From Cyprinodon diabolis (lineage: Eukaryota; Chordata; Actinopteri; Cyprinodontiformes; Cyprinodontidae), in the NCBI GenBank assembly GCA_030533445.1, contig CM060064.1, forward strand, positions 39,463,787 to 39,527,786: a stretch of DNA of 64,000 bases. Reading direction: 5' to 3'. This document shows, in pieces, positions 45,101 through 58,480 of the stretch; the stretch's first letter is position 1, and each line of letters starts with the position of its first letter. Below the pieces are notes generated by a model. The model was not told where the DNA came from and searched no databases. It was given only the letters and a program-made list of their open reading frames with translations. A program made the translations under genes and the position numbers.

Positions 45101-47544
45101 ATATTCCATATGTGTTTATGCTTGTATCAGGAGCTTCTATGTTTTTAACTGCATTTATGCCTCACACTAACCTTAATCATTGCTAGTATATATTTTTTTA
45201 TCCTAACCCATCCTTAATCTGAACTTAATTGACTGCGTAGCACTATCTCTGAACTCCTACCTTAAATATGTAGGCCTGCTGCATTAAAACATGTTCAGGA
45301 TGTTGAGTAATAATACATCATGAAAAAAACTGTATACATATTAACATTCAATCTGCATAGATCTACATGACCTGTCATAACTAATTTAAAGAGCACTTTT
45401 TGTATTCAACGTTTAACTGTTTTTTTGTAGCCCTATGTTTTGCTTTTTGTTTGAATGAAAGGATATAAAGGATTTTCTCTGTTAAGACTTCTTACCTTCT
45501 ATTGGAGGGATTCCCACCATTCAAAACCTTTTAAAGGATCCCCCCTCGCCCAAACAAATCCACTATCCTTTTAGTATATTGCAATAAAAAAGGTTATAGA
45601 CTTTTAAACCACACAATAATCCATCCAGTGAAATTCCTTTTTGTTTATAAAGTTCTTAGTATGGAGAAGGGTATATGGAGGTGGTGTTGCAAACTGAAAG
45701 CTTTAATAGGATAAAGTTAAAAGATGTTTTAGATTTGAATATTGTTTGTGTTGTATGAGTTTTTTCCTGATATTGTATTTGAAAAATAGGAGATTTAGAA
45801 ATATCCCCCAGGATTATGAATAGATTTACTTTTATATCTTTCAATAAAAAGCAGTTCTTTAATAATCAGAGGGTTAGTTGTGTTTGAGAAAGCATAAAAA
45901 TGGCAGAGGTCTAGGAATAAATGAATTATTTTGTTGGATTCCAAATGTTTTTTCTCTTTTTTTGGTCTCACTGTAAAAATAGACAAACATAGCTGATAAC
46001 TTTGGAAGTGTGATTAAAACACCATTTATTGTGAAGGATGAAGTGTCAGATATCCTTATACATAAGAGTTTCTTCTAGTTGATGCTTTCAGTACATGTTG
46101 CTTTGACTAGGACAGAATGTCAGAGTGGGTGGCCTTGGTCATGGGGGAACTGGACCGCCATCCTGCCTGAATGACACCAAGCTCTGAGGACAGAACGTGT
46201 CACCCCGTCAGCATCAGCTGAACTCCTTCAAGGTTACTCTTTGATTTAATGGTGATGCATTTTTTAAAACTGCATCATTCCTCCCTCTTGCCACCGCACC
46301 TAGTCAATCTCTGTCACCAACCCTTGCTGTGCATCTCACCTTTAGCAGTGGAAGCACCAGGAGAGGTTGTTTAAGATATAAATCAATAGCAAACGAAGCC
46401 TCAGCTCAGACACGAGCCGGCCCTGATTGTTTTACCTGCCGACCTGTTTGAAAGGCAGGACGGTGAAGGAAAACCGTTCTATATATTTAGGCTATGACAA
46501 GGAAAGGTAGCCTACCCATCATGTAGACAGCTTCTTGTATGGGCACTTAAAATGAATGCAGGCTGCAATGCCTTGAAGTTTTGATGCACAACCAGATGCT
46601 GTGGAGTAGTGTTATAGTTAGGAGTTGTTTTTTTTCCTTTCCATTGGGGCATGTAAATGATGGAGAAAATGATCTGTTTGTTCTCTTATCACTTCTTCAG
46701 TTAGTATAAATAGCATCACCTAGCTCTGTTCTTCACTGTTGTTCCTGACAAGATGATAATCAGCAATCATCGTTCTGTCCTGCTTTTGTTTCAGCAAACC
46801 TCCTCTGACAGCGCAGGGTGTCGTAAAAATAGATTTCAAACCAGTTGCACTTTTCATCAAAGGTGTAGCTGCTTGTGAAACAGTGTAATTGTTGGGGCTT
46901 ATCAGCACTCACCCAACACAGAAACGCATATACATTTAGATGATCAGAGACATGTTTAACTCTTTTTCTTGTCTTATCTGAACTCTGATCTGAGTTATTC
47001 AGGCAGGAGAACATCAGCCTTTTGTGTGGCGTTACAGCCTGTTGTGGATAAAATGATAAATAAGAGGATAGAAATGGGCCAGATTCATGAGCCGTGTAAT
47101 CCTCTTACATCTTGTGTCATTTTGGAAAGCAAACACATCTGTGCCACATATACGTGTCTGGGCTGTTAACCCCAATCTTTGAGAATGTAGAGAAAAAAAG
47201 AAAAAAAAAATTTAAGCCACTATTATAGGATGGTCATTTGTGGGACAATTTCTGCAGCTCTGCATAAATGTAACCAATCAATAAGGCAGTTAGTTATTTT
47301 CCTTCAGAACATTTCTCTGCTTATATCCTTAGGAAAAAGCCCCTTTCACTAAATTATTGTAGACTCATGTCTACTAGGTTTTTAAACATATTTACTAATT
47401 GAGAAAAATATCAAAGGATCCTTTTCTTTTCCCTAACCATAATTTAAATCTTAATCCAAGTTTTCTTATTTATAGCAAGTGAACAAACTTGGTAAAATAG
47501 GACTGATTCATAATTTCTTTATAATATATGAATAATATACTTGG

Positions 47545-47800
47545 GTAAAGTTTTAGTCCGTGAAGCAGACGCCCTGTCTACTTTTAAGGCTAGGCTTAAA
47601 ACTTTCCTTTTTGATAAAGCTTATAGTTAGAGTGGCTCAGGTTATCCTGAGCTATCTCTATAGTTGCTGCAATAGGCCGCCGTCTCTGCCAAGCACCCTA
47701 TTCCATCGGGAGTGTTTCAGAGTGAGCACTTCAGAGTGCTTGGACTTTGATCCCATGAGGATTTTATTATCCCACACAGTAGTAAACTTGTAGGCTTTGA
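47545..47800 (+). repeat. LINE 3'-end fragment (second family)
   Basis: Reads CGTGAAGCAGACGCCCTGTC then ACTTTCCTTTTTGATAAAGC and TTATAGTTAGAGTGGCTCAG. The translated start (VREADALSTFKARLKTFLFD-like) matches the end of fish L2-type ORF2 proteins. A short dead fragment. Confidence 0.6.
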
Positions 47801-50113
47801 ATAGAAAAATAAAGTGGTTATTTTAGGTGACAAATATGTTGTTACCCACCTTCAGCACTGAATTTTTCAGCAATTTCAACCAATGCTTTTCCTTTCTGGG
47901 ATCTTCTTCATAAAACAGATGAGTCGTGTAATAAAACGGCGTTTTTTTGCACCTCCAAAGTGAACATTTCTTTGTCCATGGTGTCATGTGAAATGTGATT
48001 CTCTGACGGCTCTGTGCTGGAGCCGCAGGTAATGTTTTAATGTTTTAGAGTAAAATGTGATCCACAGTCTGCACTGCAAGTTTACCATTGAAACGCCACC
48101 AGATCCATTTTGCTTTTTGGCAACTGACTTTCTGCCTGAACAATCCACTCTACTCAAGATTGATGAAAAGTTGAAGCATCAAGTGTAAAAATAGAACAGA
48201 GGAATTTTAGAGAAATGTCCAGCAGCTGATGCTTCTGGGACGCCTTAGGATGTGCTTGGCAGAAACTGCGGCGCTTGCTTTAAAGCTAACTTTGGGGTTG
48301 GCTTAATCAAACAGATGTTATTGGATAAATATAGAGTAACTTGTCAAAATAATACCTGGGACAAGTACACAACACTATTTGTCATCCATGTAATTATTTA
48401 TTTGCAAAAGAAAAGGTCAATTTGGGGTATGTTGTCCTTTAAGTCTGCAAAGCAAATAAACGGAGTGTAGGACTTTTTGTGACTGTGCCTTTAGTATACC
48501 TTACAAGTTCTGCAGAGTCCTGATGATAAACAATTTGATTCAGATGTGTTGAACCAGGTGAATATCTAAAACATGGACAGGACTACCAGGTCTTAAGCAT
48601 CTTAGACACAGGCGTAACTTTCTGAAGGACTTGTGTGGAAATGTCCCCACCAATACTTATTTTTTTCCCCCTTTCCACTCATTGTCTTTAGCCAAAGGTA
48701 ACAGAGGTTGGGTGCAGCTATCTGTGTTCAGAGCGTTTTAATTTGCAGTCGCATTTCACTGTGTACAAAGCAGCTACGTGGTTGGAGGAGAGACCCAGAG
48801 CAGAACTCACTGAATATTAGCCAGCAGCTACTTTCTTGTTTTATTAAAAGTAAACGAAAATTAGGGATGCCTCCGAAAAATCCATTTGTTAGACATACAG
48901 AACTTTTTTCCGCAAAAAGATTGTAAGTTTATAAAAGTTGGTATTATAATGCAAGAAGCTAGAGAAAATATAATTTAAATGTTGTGTTCTTCTTTACTAT
49001 AAAAGCTTGGCTTCACAGAGGACCATGACTCTCAGTTACAGGTTAAAATTAGGATGTTTTCTTATTCTGACAGAATCAGACTACAGAGCTTCTACATATC
49101 TTGAAATTTAGTTTCTGGCATCATTTTGTGAGGTTCATAAATCTTTTTAAACAGAGCAGCAGAGAGATAAGGACAGTTGCAGATTTAAAGGTGAAACAGA
49201 TTTACTAGGATATGCAACATGGAATAAAGTATATTTCCAAGTTTACCAGAAAGTTTAAAAGAAAAAATATGGTATATTTAAAATGCAGGATATTCATATT
49301 TTTCTGAATGGATGAATGGATGGAACTGAAATTGTACTTCTAGGGATATATGATATATCGATTTTGGCATCAGAATCGGCTGTTATTCATTACTTTTTTA
49401 TACATTGCTCATTTTTGGAATATAAAAAAACCTAATGAAAGCGTTCGGTTGGAGTCACTGTAGGTCAATCAGCCCCCACCTGAGTGTCCCTGCCAACTTT
49501 CATCACAAAGTTACACCCTCGATCTTAGACATTATAGGCCAGTGTATGTGCAGGCTGTTCATATTTTGCTTTAAACAATAATTGAAAAAACAAAAAAAAG
49601 ACAAAAGTTTCATTTTGGATAATAAACCATTACCTCGCTCTCCGAATATTTTTTTTTCTTCACTAAAATGGAGAAAATACATAACAAGCGCGTTTCTCAT
49701 GATTTGATTATCATATTTTGACAAGTTCCCTGATCCTGTGTATTAACATAAATCACGGAATAAAATTTAATTGTCGCTTACAGGACACATTGTTTTCTGA
49801 TTTCTATATATTCTGAGGCAATTTCGTCTAATCTTGCTGATGTTATAAAGAATAGACCCCGCATTGGCTTTGGAGGTGCAAAAATTATGGCAGCCATCTT
49901 TGGGCAGTTGACCTGAGGACAGCCTAAGGATAGCAGAGGCATAAATTCACATGCAGTTGTCAGTTTTCTTCAGTCAGACAACTGGGCTCATGAAGTAAAT
50001 AAAAAAATGTGTTTAAAGCTTGTAATACGTTTTTTTTCCATTTTCATTTAGTGCAAAAACAAAATTCTCGTTTTCGTTTCGGTTCCATATGCGAATATTC
50101 AAATGTGTTTTTT
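47801..50113. other. Intergenic, no gene recognised
   Basis: AT-rich; no family-like frame. A short GGAT-type repeat lies near 49310-49323. Confidence 0.45.
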
Positions 50114-50761
50114 GGCTGTGTCTGAACGTCCCCCCCCCCAACCCCTACATGGAGCACAACACCATTTTATATGAGTGTCTGAATATGTAGTGGATGAAAA
50201 AGTAGTGGACTCAAAATTTCCCACAATGCACCTTGAAAAGTAGAGCGTAACTGTCACTACCTCATCCTTACCAGAAGCACCAACTATACCATTGGCTCAT
50301 TTGCGCATGTGCAAGTATATATAAATCCAGGTCAGCACTTTATACTATGAGGTTAAATGCAAAAAAAAAAAAAATTATGTTTGAATCCAAAGCCGGGGCT
50401 TCCGATGTATAAGTCAGGAGATTTACCTGTTGAGCCAGCCAGATGTATATCTGGTTGCGCATGCGCAAATGAGCTGATAGTACACATCGTGCTACTGGTA
50501 CGAATTGGGTAGTGACAGCAACCATAGTCACTAGACATGCAGCTATATCCCAGAATGCCTTGCCATAGCTCTCTTCTCCAAGCATTACGTGATTTGCTTT
50601 GTGGACAGTAATGACGCAGGCACTGTGCGGTAGGGAGCCAAAGTTGAGTGACGGAAGGGGAGCGAAAAGTAGTGATCATCTAAGTTGACTATAAAATCCA
50701 CTATATAGTCCCAGCTATAGTGATCGAGGGGTTGGGTGTTAGGGCGAACGTTCGGACAGCC
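50114..50761. mobile_element. Inverted-repeat DNA element carrying a tRNA-like module
   Basis: Ends GGCTGTGTCTGAACG (50114) and CGAACGTTCGGACAGCC (to 50761) are imperfect inverted repeats. Inner blocks GTCACTACC...CTCATTTGCGCATGTGCAA (about 50250-50313) recur inverted at about 50455-50518. Between them, on the minus strand at 50378-50440, is a tRNA-like stretch with TGGCTCAACAGG (box A-like) and GGATTCAAAC (box B-like), followed by a run of T on that strand (50361-50374). No transposase frame, so a non-autonomous element, probably with a SINE inserted. Confidence 0.65.
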
Positions 50762-51159
50762 TTTGTTTTTTAGTTTTTGGTTTCAAACATACAAGCTGCC
50801 TGAATGTACCATGCCATTACAACAATCTGAAATATCACTTTAGAATTGTTTGTACTGTATTTCTTTTAAGAGTCACTTCACAGGTCCTGGGTGAAGTTAG
50901 TTTTGATTTGATTTTCAGGGTTTTGAACCCACATTACAGGTTTAATATCATGATGCATTTCAAACTGTTGCATTTGTCACCTTTTGTTGTACTGTTATGA
51001 ATCTGTAACATTAGCAAACTGAGCATGTAAGCTTCTTTGGCATTCAACTTAATTTCCACAGCGTCGAGAGCTTTCCCGACTTCCCTCGTGCTAGAGTGTG
51101 AAAATCCTGACAGAACATGAGAAAAGGGCTTCAGCAGCTTGGTAAAATGTGAAAATTAC

Positions 51160-52640
51160 TTCACGTATTGTGGTGAAAGGGAGAGGCTTGGAGACATTTG
51201 GTGTTTGAAGCAGAGAACCGTCTGAAAGACGTTTGAAAGCAGCGTAATTTCAGTCTGATTCATGATGGGTTGAGTTGCATTAAATCATAGATGTGCTAGC
51301 AGCAAAATGGGAGAATTAGATGGAGGCTGATGTCTGCTATTATCCTGTGCTGTAAGAATAGTCAGCGCTAACGTCCATAAGAGAAATTAGCTTTGGAACA
51401 CAGGTGCCCTATATTTCAGTCTGCAGGATGTTCTGTCCAAAATGTTTTTAATTTCCACACCTTACCAAAGAAAAAACTTTACAACAAATGGAAAATAAGC
51501 AGTGGTGAAGAACCAAATAGAGCATGAACTTAATTTCATGTTGCCACAATTCATTCGATTCATATGGGCTTAATAGTATTGTTCATTTTCCTGCATATTT
51601 AGGGGTGAAGTGTTCACACCTGGTTATGTCTGGGGGGCATTAAGTCTGACTAATGAAATGACTCTATCCTCTGCGGCGTTTTAATCTATTCACTGGGAAA
51701 GTAATTGACAAGCTTGCAGTGTGTGCATTAGGATAGCTTCAGCTCCAAAGGACAGCTGTCACTAAAGCAATTAAAATGACAAAGGTTAATTAATTCTCTC
51801 CAGTTTTTACCTGATATGAGACAGTCACAATGAGTGAGTTTTCATTTTCAGACGAGTAATAGTGTTTTGAGGAGAGTAATTTATTTGCGATTTAAAAGCA
51901 GCAGCGTTGTCTGATGGAGCCCTTAATATGTCAATACCTCACGCAAAACTGTGCCCCTAGGACAGCTTTCAGCACCAGATTTGAAATTAAGTCTGCGGCA
52001 GGACATGATCTGAAACGACAATTTGTTGTTTTCTTTTCCAAAGCCAGTTACTTATTATTTCTTCTGTGACAGCAAGAAAAAAAATGTGATTTGTTTGTAA
52101 ATGAAGCGCAGGCAGGCAGGGGGGGAGGGTGTTCAAACTTAAACATTTAATCTGAACAAACATCCTTAAGTGGAAAAATTAAGCTCCTTGTTTTCCTTGT
52201 GGTTTGGAGGTCAAGCGGAAGCAAAGCAAGACGCAAATAATTACCGCACCCAGCACCTCTGACACCGGGAGAGCAGAACCCAAGAACTTTCTAATCCACC
52301 TAAATGTCAAAGCAATGTTCACAACCCTCCCTCCATGTGAATCTCCGAAGGCTGCCAAAAGGCCAGTGGTTAGTCATCTGTTTACTCCTGCAGCTGCTGG
52401 GTGTCATTGGGACTCTGAAGGAGAAATCCCATGATTCTCTCTGCCATTTCTGACAGCTCCCACCCAGACCACATTAATCAGGGATTGTGGGCAAGCTAGG
52501 GGTTAGACGGCAGGCATGGATGGCTCCGGCCCAGGACAACTGAACCGAGGGATCTGGGCCCAAAGATAACCAAACCCTGCTCTGATTCATTTGCACTGAG
52601 CTCGATCAACTACAAGTACACTGCTTTCCCCCTGATGTTT
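51160..52640. other. Repeat-free stretch, possible conserved non-coding DNA
   Basis: Balanced composition, no microsatellite or recognisable repeat, no exon-like frame. Blocks such as AATTAAAATGACAAAGGTTAATTAATTC and homeodomain-type TAATTA sites give it an enhancer-like look. This is an impression only, to be tested by alignment with other fish. Confidence 0.3.
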
Positions 52641-53370
52641 GCTGAAATCAGGCTCTGAAATTAAACTGAATTTCTAAAATAAAACGATAATCCAAGCTCC
52701 ACCAAGAGGATTTCAGAGGCTAATTTTCTATATTTAAACCTCCCTTCCTAATGTTAATAGTACACAGCTGTATTACTGCAATTAAGGATGACTTTATTAG
52801 AAGCCCCTGCAATCTGAGGTCCCCTCACTGTCACAGATGCATGAAGGAAAAATAAGTATTTAATATTTTCTCAATGTTTTCTCTTAATTTTGCACATTTG
52901 ATAACAAGAAAAGACCAGTGGTGGAGCCTGAAAACAGCTGGGCATGAAAATGTCTGCAAATGATAAATCTTATGCAGAAAAATATTCTGAATATAAATAG
53001 TGCTGATTATTACACAGGTGACTTCCAAGGCTACTATAATGAACTTATTTTAGCAACTTTGGAAAAGTAACACTATAGATTATAGTTACAAAAAGGTAAA
53101 TTCTAAAAAGAAAACCAATCAAGCCTATTACGGATTGAATTTACAATGTAGTGAAACTCTAAATTCTATTTTTTTTAAGGATTCATTTTCCTTTAATACT
53201 TTAAAATCACTTCCTATGTCTTATGAGCTGTTTGGCTCAATAAGCAGGGAATGGATCATATAGAATAAAAATGTTATCAGAATAGTTTGTGAAATTCACT
53301 GTTATGAGTGAATTTAACTAAATAACTAAGGTTTTTCTCAATTGAGATTAGCACTATTTTATTATCTATT

Positions 53371-56157
53371 GTCCTCAAGAGGGAAAAACTACATGATAAA
53401 ATGGCTACTAAAGTACTTAGTTACTGCTGTTGTATCTTCTGAATAAATGTTTAAAATGATCTAACCACATAAACAGAAATATGCAAATTCAGGTATTTTA
53501 AAGTATAAAATAAAAATAAATAGAAACAGATATGTTTAGAAAATAACAAACCCAGGCAGAAGAAAAACTTTTCTAAATAACTTTTGAGTGTAAACTTTTA
53601 AAATTGATCTTTAAAGTGAAGTAATGCACATACACTTCTCAAAAATAAAAAAAGCATCACTGATTGACAATCAATTTCACATGCTGTTATGCTAATTGCC
53701 TAAAGAGTAGGTGGAAAGTATTGGCAATTAACAGGACACACTCAATTAAGAAGGGTTCTGCAGGATGGGACCACAGACTACTTCTTAATATCTATGCTTT
53801 CTGGCTGATGTTTTGGTTTTACTTTTAAATGTTGGTAGCATTTTCACACTCGTGGCAGCATGAGGCGGACTCTATAACCCACACAAGTGACTCAGGTAGC
53901 ACAACTCATCCAGTATGGCATGTGAATGGAAGCTGTGGCAGGTAGGTTGGCTGTGTCTGTCAGCGTAGCTACCTCTGCCTTTGAGCAAGAACTAACAGGG
54001 GGAGCTCTGCCAGAGCCATGCAAAATAACTCCCAGGAGGCCAAAAATGTGCATGTGTCTGCACAAACTTTTAGAAACCGACTCCATGAGGATGGTACAGT
54101 ATGAGAGCCTGATGTCCACAGATAGAGATTGTGCTTAAAACCCAATACTGTGCAGGACCGTTTTAGCATTTGCCAGAGAACACCATGATTGGCAAATTCC
54201 CCAATGGTGCCATGTGCTCTTAGAAGATCAGCAGCAGGTTCACACTAAGCTCATGACAGATGTGACAGAGTCTCGAGAAACCGTGGAGAGCTATCTGTTG
54301 TCCTCAAGAGGGAAAAACTACATGATAAAATGGCTACTAAAGTACTTAGTTACTGCTGTTGTATCTTCTGAATAAATGTTTAAAATGATCTAACCACATA
54401 AACAGAAATATGCAAATTCAGGTATTTTAAAGTATAAAATAAAAATAAATAGAAACAGATATGTTTAGAAAATAACAAACCCAGGCAGAAGAAAAACTTT
54501 TCTAAATAACTTTTGAGTGTAAACTTTTAAAATTGATCTTTAAAGTGAAGTAATGCACATACACTTCTCAAAAATAAAAAAAGCATCACTGATTGACAAT
54601 CAATTTCACATGCTGTTATGCTAATTGCCTAAAGAGTAGGTGGAAAGTATTGGCAATTAACAGGACACACTCAATTAAGAAGGGTTCTGCAGGATGGGAC
54701 CACAGACTACTTCTTAGTATCTATGCTTTCTGGCTGATGTTTTGGTTTTACTTTTAAATGTTGGTAGCATTTTCACACTCGTGGCAGCATGAGGCGGACT
54801 CTATAACCCACACAAGTGACTCAGGTAGCACAACTCATCCAGTATGGCATGTGAATGGAAGCTGTGGCAGGTAGGTTGGCTGTGTCTGTCAGCGTAGCTA
54901 CCTCTGCCTTTGAGCAAGAACTAACAGGGGGAGCTCTGCCAGAGCCATGCAAAATAACTCCCAGGAGGCCAAAAATGTGCATGTGTCTGCACAAACTTTT
55001 AGAAACCGACTCCATGAGGATGGTACAGTATGAGAGCCTGATGTCCACAGATAGAGATTGTGCTTAAAACCCAATACTGTGCAGGACCGTTTTAGCATTT
55101 GCCAGAGAACACCATGATTGGCAAATTCCCCAATGGTGCCATGTGCTCTTAGAAGATCAGCAGCAGGTTCACACTAAGCTCATGACAGATGTGACAGAGT
55201 CTCGAGAAACCGTGGAGAGCTATCTGTTGTCCTCAAGAGGGAAAAACTACATGATAAAATGGCTACTAAAGTACTTAGTTACTGCTGTTGTATCTTCTGA
55301 ATAAATGTTTAAAATGATCTAACCACATAAACAGAAATATGCAAATTCAGGTATTTTAAAGTATAAAATAAAAATAAATAGAAACAGATATGTTTAGAAA
55401 ATAACAAACCCAGGCAGAAGAAAAACTTTTCTAAATAACTTTTGAGTGTAAACTTTTAAAATTGATCTTTAAAGTGAAGTAATGCACATACACTTCTCAA
55501 AAATAAAAAAAGCATCACTGATTGACAATCAATTTCACATGCTGTTATGCTAATTGCCTAAAGAGTAGGTGGAAAGTATTGGCAATTAACAGGACACACT
55601 CAATTAAGAAGGGTTCTGCAGGATGGGACCACAGACTACTTCTTAGTATCTATGCTTTCTGGCTGATGTTTTGGTTTTACTTTTAAATGTTGGTAGCATT
55701 TTCACACTCGTGGCAGCATGAGGCGGACTCTATAACCCACACAAGTGACTCAGGTAGCACAACTCATCCAGTATGGCATGTGAATGGAAGCTGTGGCAGG
55801 TAGGTTGGCTGTGTCTGTCAGCGTAGCTACCTCTGCCTTTGAGCAAGAACTAACAGGGGGAGCTCTGCCAGAGCCATGCAAAATAACTCCCAGGAGGCCA
55901 AAAATGTGCATGTGTCTGCACAAACTTTTAGAAACCGACTCCATGAGGATGGTACAGTATGAGAGCCTGATGTCCACAGATAGAGATTGTGCTTAAAACC
56001 CAATACTGTGCAGGACCGTTTTAGCATTTGCCAGAGAACACCATGATTGGCAAATTCCCCAATGGTGCCATGTGCTCTTAGAAGATCAGCAGCAGGTTCA
56101 CACTAAGCTCATGACAGATGTGACAGAGTCTCGAGAAACCGTGGAGAGCTATCTGCT
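53371..56157. repeat. Three tandem copies of a 929-bp unit
   Basis: Copies 53371-54299, 54300-55228 and 55229-56157 repeat with an exact 929-bp period and are almost identical (for example ATATCT in copy 1 where copies 2 and 3 have GTATCT, near 53799). Each unit is about 260 bp of non-element DNA followed by about 670 bp of the 5' part of a Tc1-like element. The single-copy 3' part of that element follows the third copy. The small open frames repeated in each unit are not genes. Confidence 0.97.
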
Positions 56158-56845
56158 GCCTGCAACATCCTTCAGCAGGACAAGTTTGGTAGTGGGTCAG
56201 TAATAGTGTTGGGTGGAATTTCTTGGGACGGCTGCACAGCACTCTAGGTGCACATCAGAGGTTGCATGACTGCCGTTAGATATGGAGATGAGATCCTCAG
56301 ACCCCTTGTGAGACCATATTCTGGTGTGGTTGGCCCTGTATTCCTCCGAATGCACGACAATGCTAGACCTCATGGCTGGAGTCTGTCTGCAGTTCCTGCA
56401 AGATGAAGGCATTGAAGCTATGGACTGGGCGGTCCATTCTCCAGACCTGAATCAGATTCAGAAAATCTGGGACGTCATGTCTTGATCCAATTACTAACAT
56501 CACGTTACACCACTGACTGTCCAGGAGATGCAGATACTTTAGTCCAGGTCTAAAAGGAGATCCCTCAGGAAACCATCCGTCACCTCATCAGTGCATGCCC
56601 AGGCGTTGTAGGGCGGTCATACAGTCATGTGGAAGCCACACAAAATTTGGAGCCTCCTTTTGACCCGTTTTAAGGAAATTACATCAAAGTTGAATCTTCC
56701 AATAGCGTTTCCTCTTTAATTGTGTTGTCTAATGTCAGCACACATTCAGTTTTGTACAGAGCAAAGTATTCAATGAGAATGCTTTATTCATTTACATCTA
56801 GGATGTGTTATTTGACGGCTCCCTTTATTTCATTTTTTTGCTATA
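53632..56845 (+). mobile_element. Decayed Tc1-like transposon, 5' part triplicated
   Basis: Left end near 53632 (CACTTCTCAAAAATAAAAAA), right end near 56845 (CTCCCTTTATTTCATTTTTT), as in a common fish Tc1-like element. Removing two of the three units leaves about 1.36 kb, the usual Tc1 size. The ORF is broken throughout. Confidence 0.85.
56158..56680 (+). pseudogene. 3' half of a dead Tc1-like transposase
   Basis: Readable pieces in different frames: GPVFLRMHDNARPHG, then after a frameshift AGVCLQFLQDEGIEAMDW, HSPDLNQIQKIWDVMS and a stop. The second catalytic Asp (MHDNARPH) is kept, but the third acidic residue is Gln (NQIQ instead of NPIE). Downstream frames have stops. Non-functional. Confidence 0.88.
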
Positions 56846-56894
56846 TTTAGAAAGGATTAATAAGTTAGACCTGATCTTAAATAGCTCAAGTTAC

Positions 56895-57045
56895 TCTTAG
56901 TTGAGTAACTCGGGTTACTCAACTAACAAGAGTAGCACTCCTATCACTCAAGTAAACATAAAAATACACTTAAGTACATCTATTCCTAAAAGTACAATTT
57001 TTTCCCGTAGTTACTCAAGTAAATGTGAATAAATGCAACTAGTTT
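56895..57045. repeat. Common fish MITE (GTTACTCAAGTA type)
   Basis: Repeats of GTTACTCAA/AGTAACT with inverted TTGAGTAACTC pieces, ending near GCAACTAGTTTTGCC. Decayed. Confidence 0.5.
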
Positions 57046-58480
57046 TGCCACAAGACTCTTTTAAAGTAGAAACTATGTATTGAATTGATTAATCCACGTC
57101 TGTCGTCATCTTAGACTTGGACTTAAGCAGTTTTATTTGTCATTTTGTTTACACAAGTGTAAAAACAAAAACAAATTTTGTTTGGAAACGGCTCTCTATA
57201 GCATAATGTCACTTAATCATTAATGAAAAATGCGACCATGCCCGTTACTGTACATGTTGGAATTGGCTAGATTCATTAAGAGTAACGTACTGCAGCGGGA
57301 ATTTTACACATTAGAAGTTGGTTGTGAAATCAAATCCTATCCCAACAGTAATTTAATGAAGTCATATTAAATCCACTAAACTTAAGTTTAGGTTTCTCAT
57401 CCAGCAATGTTAGGATTAGCACTCTGGAGACGGGATAAACCAAAGGCATTAAATTAGGTTTAAGTATTAAGTCTGCTGATCATTTCGGTATTCTTTAAAA
57501 CTTCCGGAGTGAACTTTTTTTCGAACTTAAAGAGCAAAAATATGGCTGATCATGTAAACAAAGAGCCATTTTTAAACACCTCTAAAAATGGCATTAAGGG
57601 ATCAATAATGTAAAAAAAATTTAAATGTGTGGTATGAATTAAAACTTTTAAATACCATAAGTTTTGAGATAAAATAATTCAGTGAAAACTATTAGATTAG
57701 TCGGTTAAATAACAGTTTAGTATACACCTTTGATATAATTTCTAAAGCTGGCAGCACACCTCCCCTGCATTAAGGTGTGTCTCTGTTTCAAGTTATAACA
57801 GTTTAAAAGTATTTAGCAAAACTCAGAATGTGTCAGAAATTTCATTCTGAGGTTTAAACTTAAACATGCGGTTTAAACGTGCCAAAGCCAATGTTAACTT
57901 TAAATTCCACTACCTTAGTTAGCGTAGAATATGTTTTTTGGACAGAAAAAATATTCCATCTACTAAACATTGTTACTTTAGACATATTTAATATTTAATA
58001 AAAAATATCTAACCGATCTGGGTGAAGTAAAGCAGACACAGGGGGCATAAGATGTGATGAATCAAGTAATGAGTTAGAGAAGAGGCCTCCAAACAGCTAA
58101 TAAAAATAGTGAATGAAGCTCAGCTGACATAGGAGCCCTGACAGAACCATTAGACAGTGTTTAAGAGAGTTTAATAGAGGTAGTATTTTAGGTTTGCCAA
58201 ATGTCTGTCTTTAATGAATATGGAAAAATCACAGATTTAATTAGTGATTTAAATAAATCAGAAAAAAAGTCACACATTTGATCCATTATGAGTCTTTTTG
58301 GATGCTACCATATTTGGGTTCAGTAAGTCATTATATCTTCCCTCAGACTTGGCAACGATTTTCACGCTGGAGCCCTTCATAAAGCAACCAGGTTTAGGAA
58401 GACTAAACAATTGATCCATTCATAAGTTTAAATCAACGATCACAGCCTTCTTTATTTCTATGATCTTTGATTTGTCACTA
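57046..58480. other. Intergenic, no gene recognised
   Basis: AT-rich; nothing supported on either strand. Confidence 0.4.

Larger units (their letters stand above)
37431..47540. other. Long gene-poor interval
   Basis: About 10 kb without a recognisable exon or full transposon. Contains the TG/TA/CA microsatellite at 39662-39739 and a poly-A run at about 42118-42141. Overlapping frames at 40619-40957 (minus) and 40824-41183 (plus) are not recognised. Part may be conserved regulatory DNA of NXPH1 or ICA1, which cannot be judged from one sequence. Confidence 0.4.

Noticed and set aside
46720..47169. Overlapping short frames near 46.7-47.2 kb
   Set aside because: No family resemblance, mutually overlapping, composition like the background.
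53892..55977. Identical 75-, 70- and 66-codon frames repeated three times
   Set aside because: They only reflect the 929-bp triplication of a dead Tc1 5' region, not a gene array.
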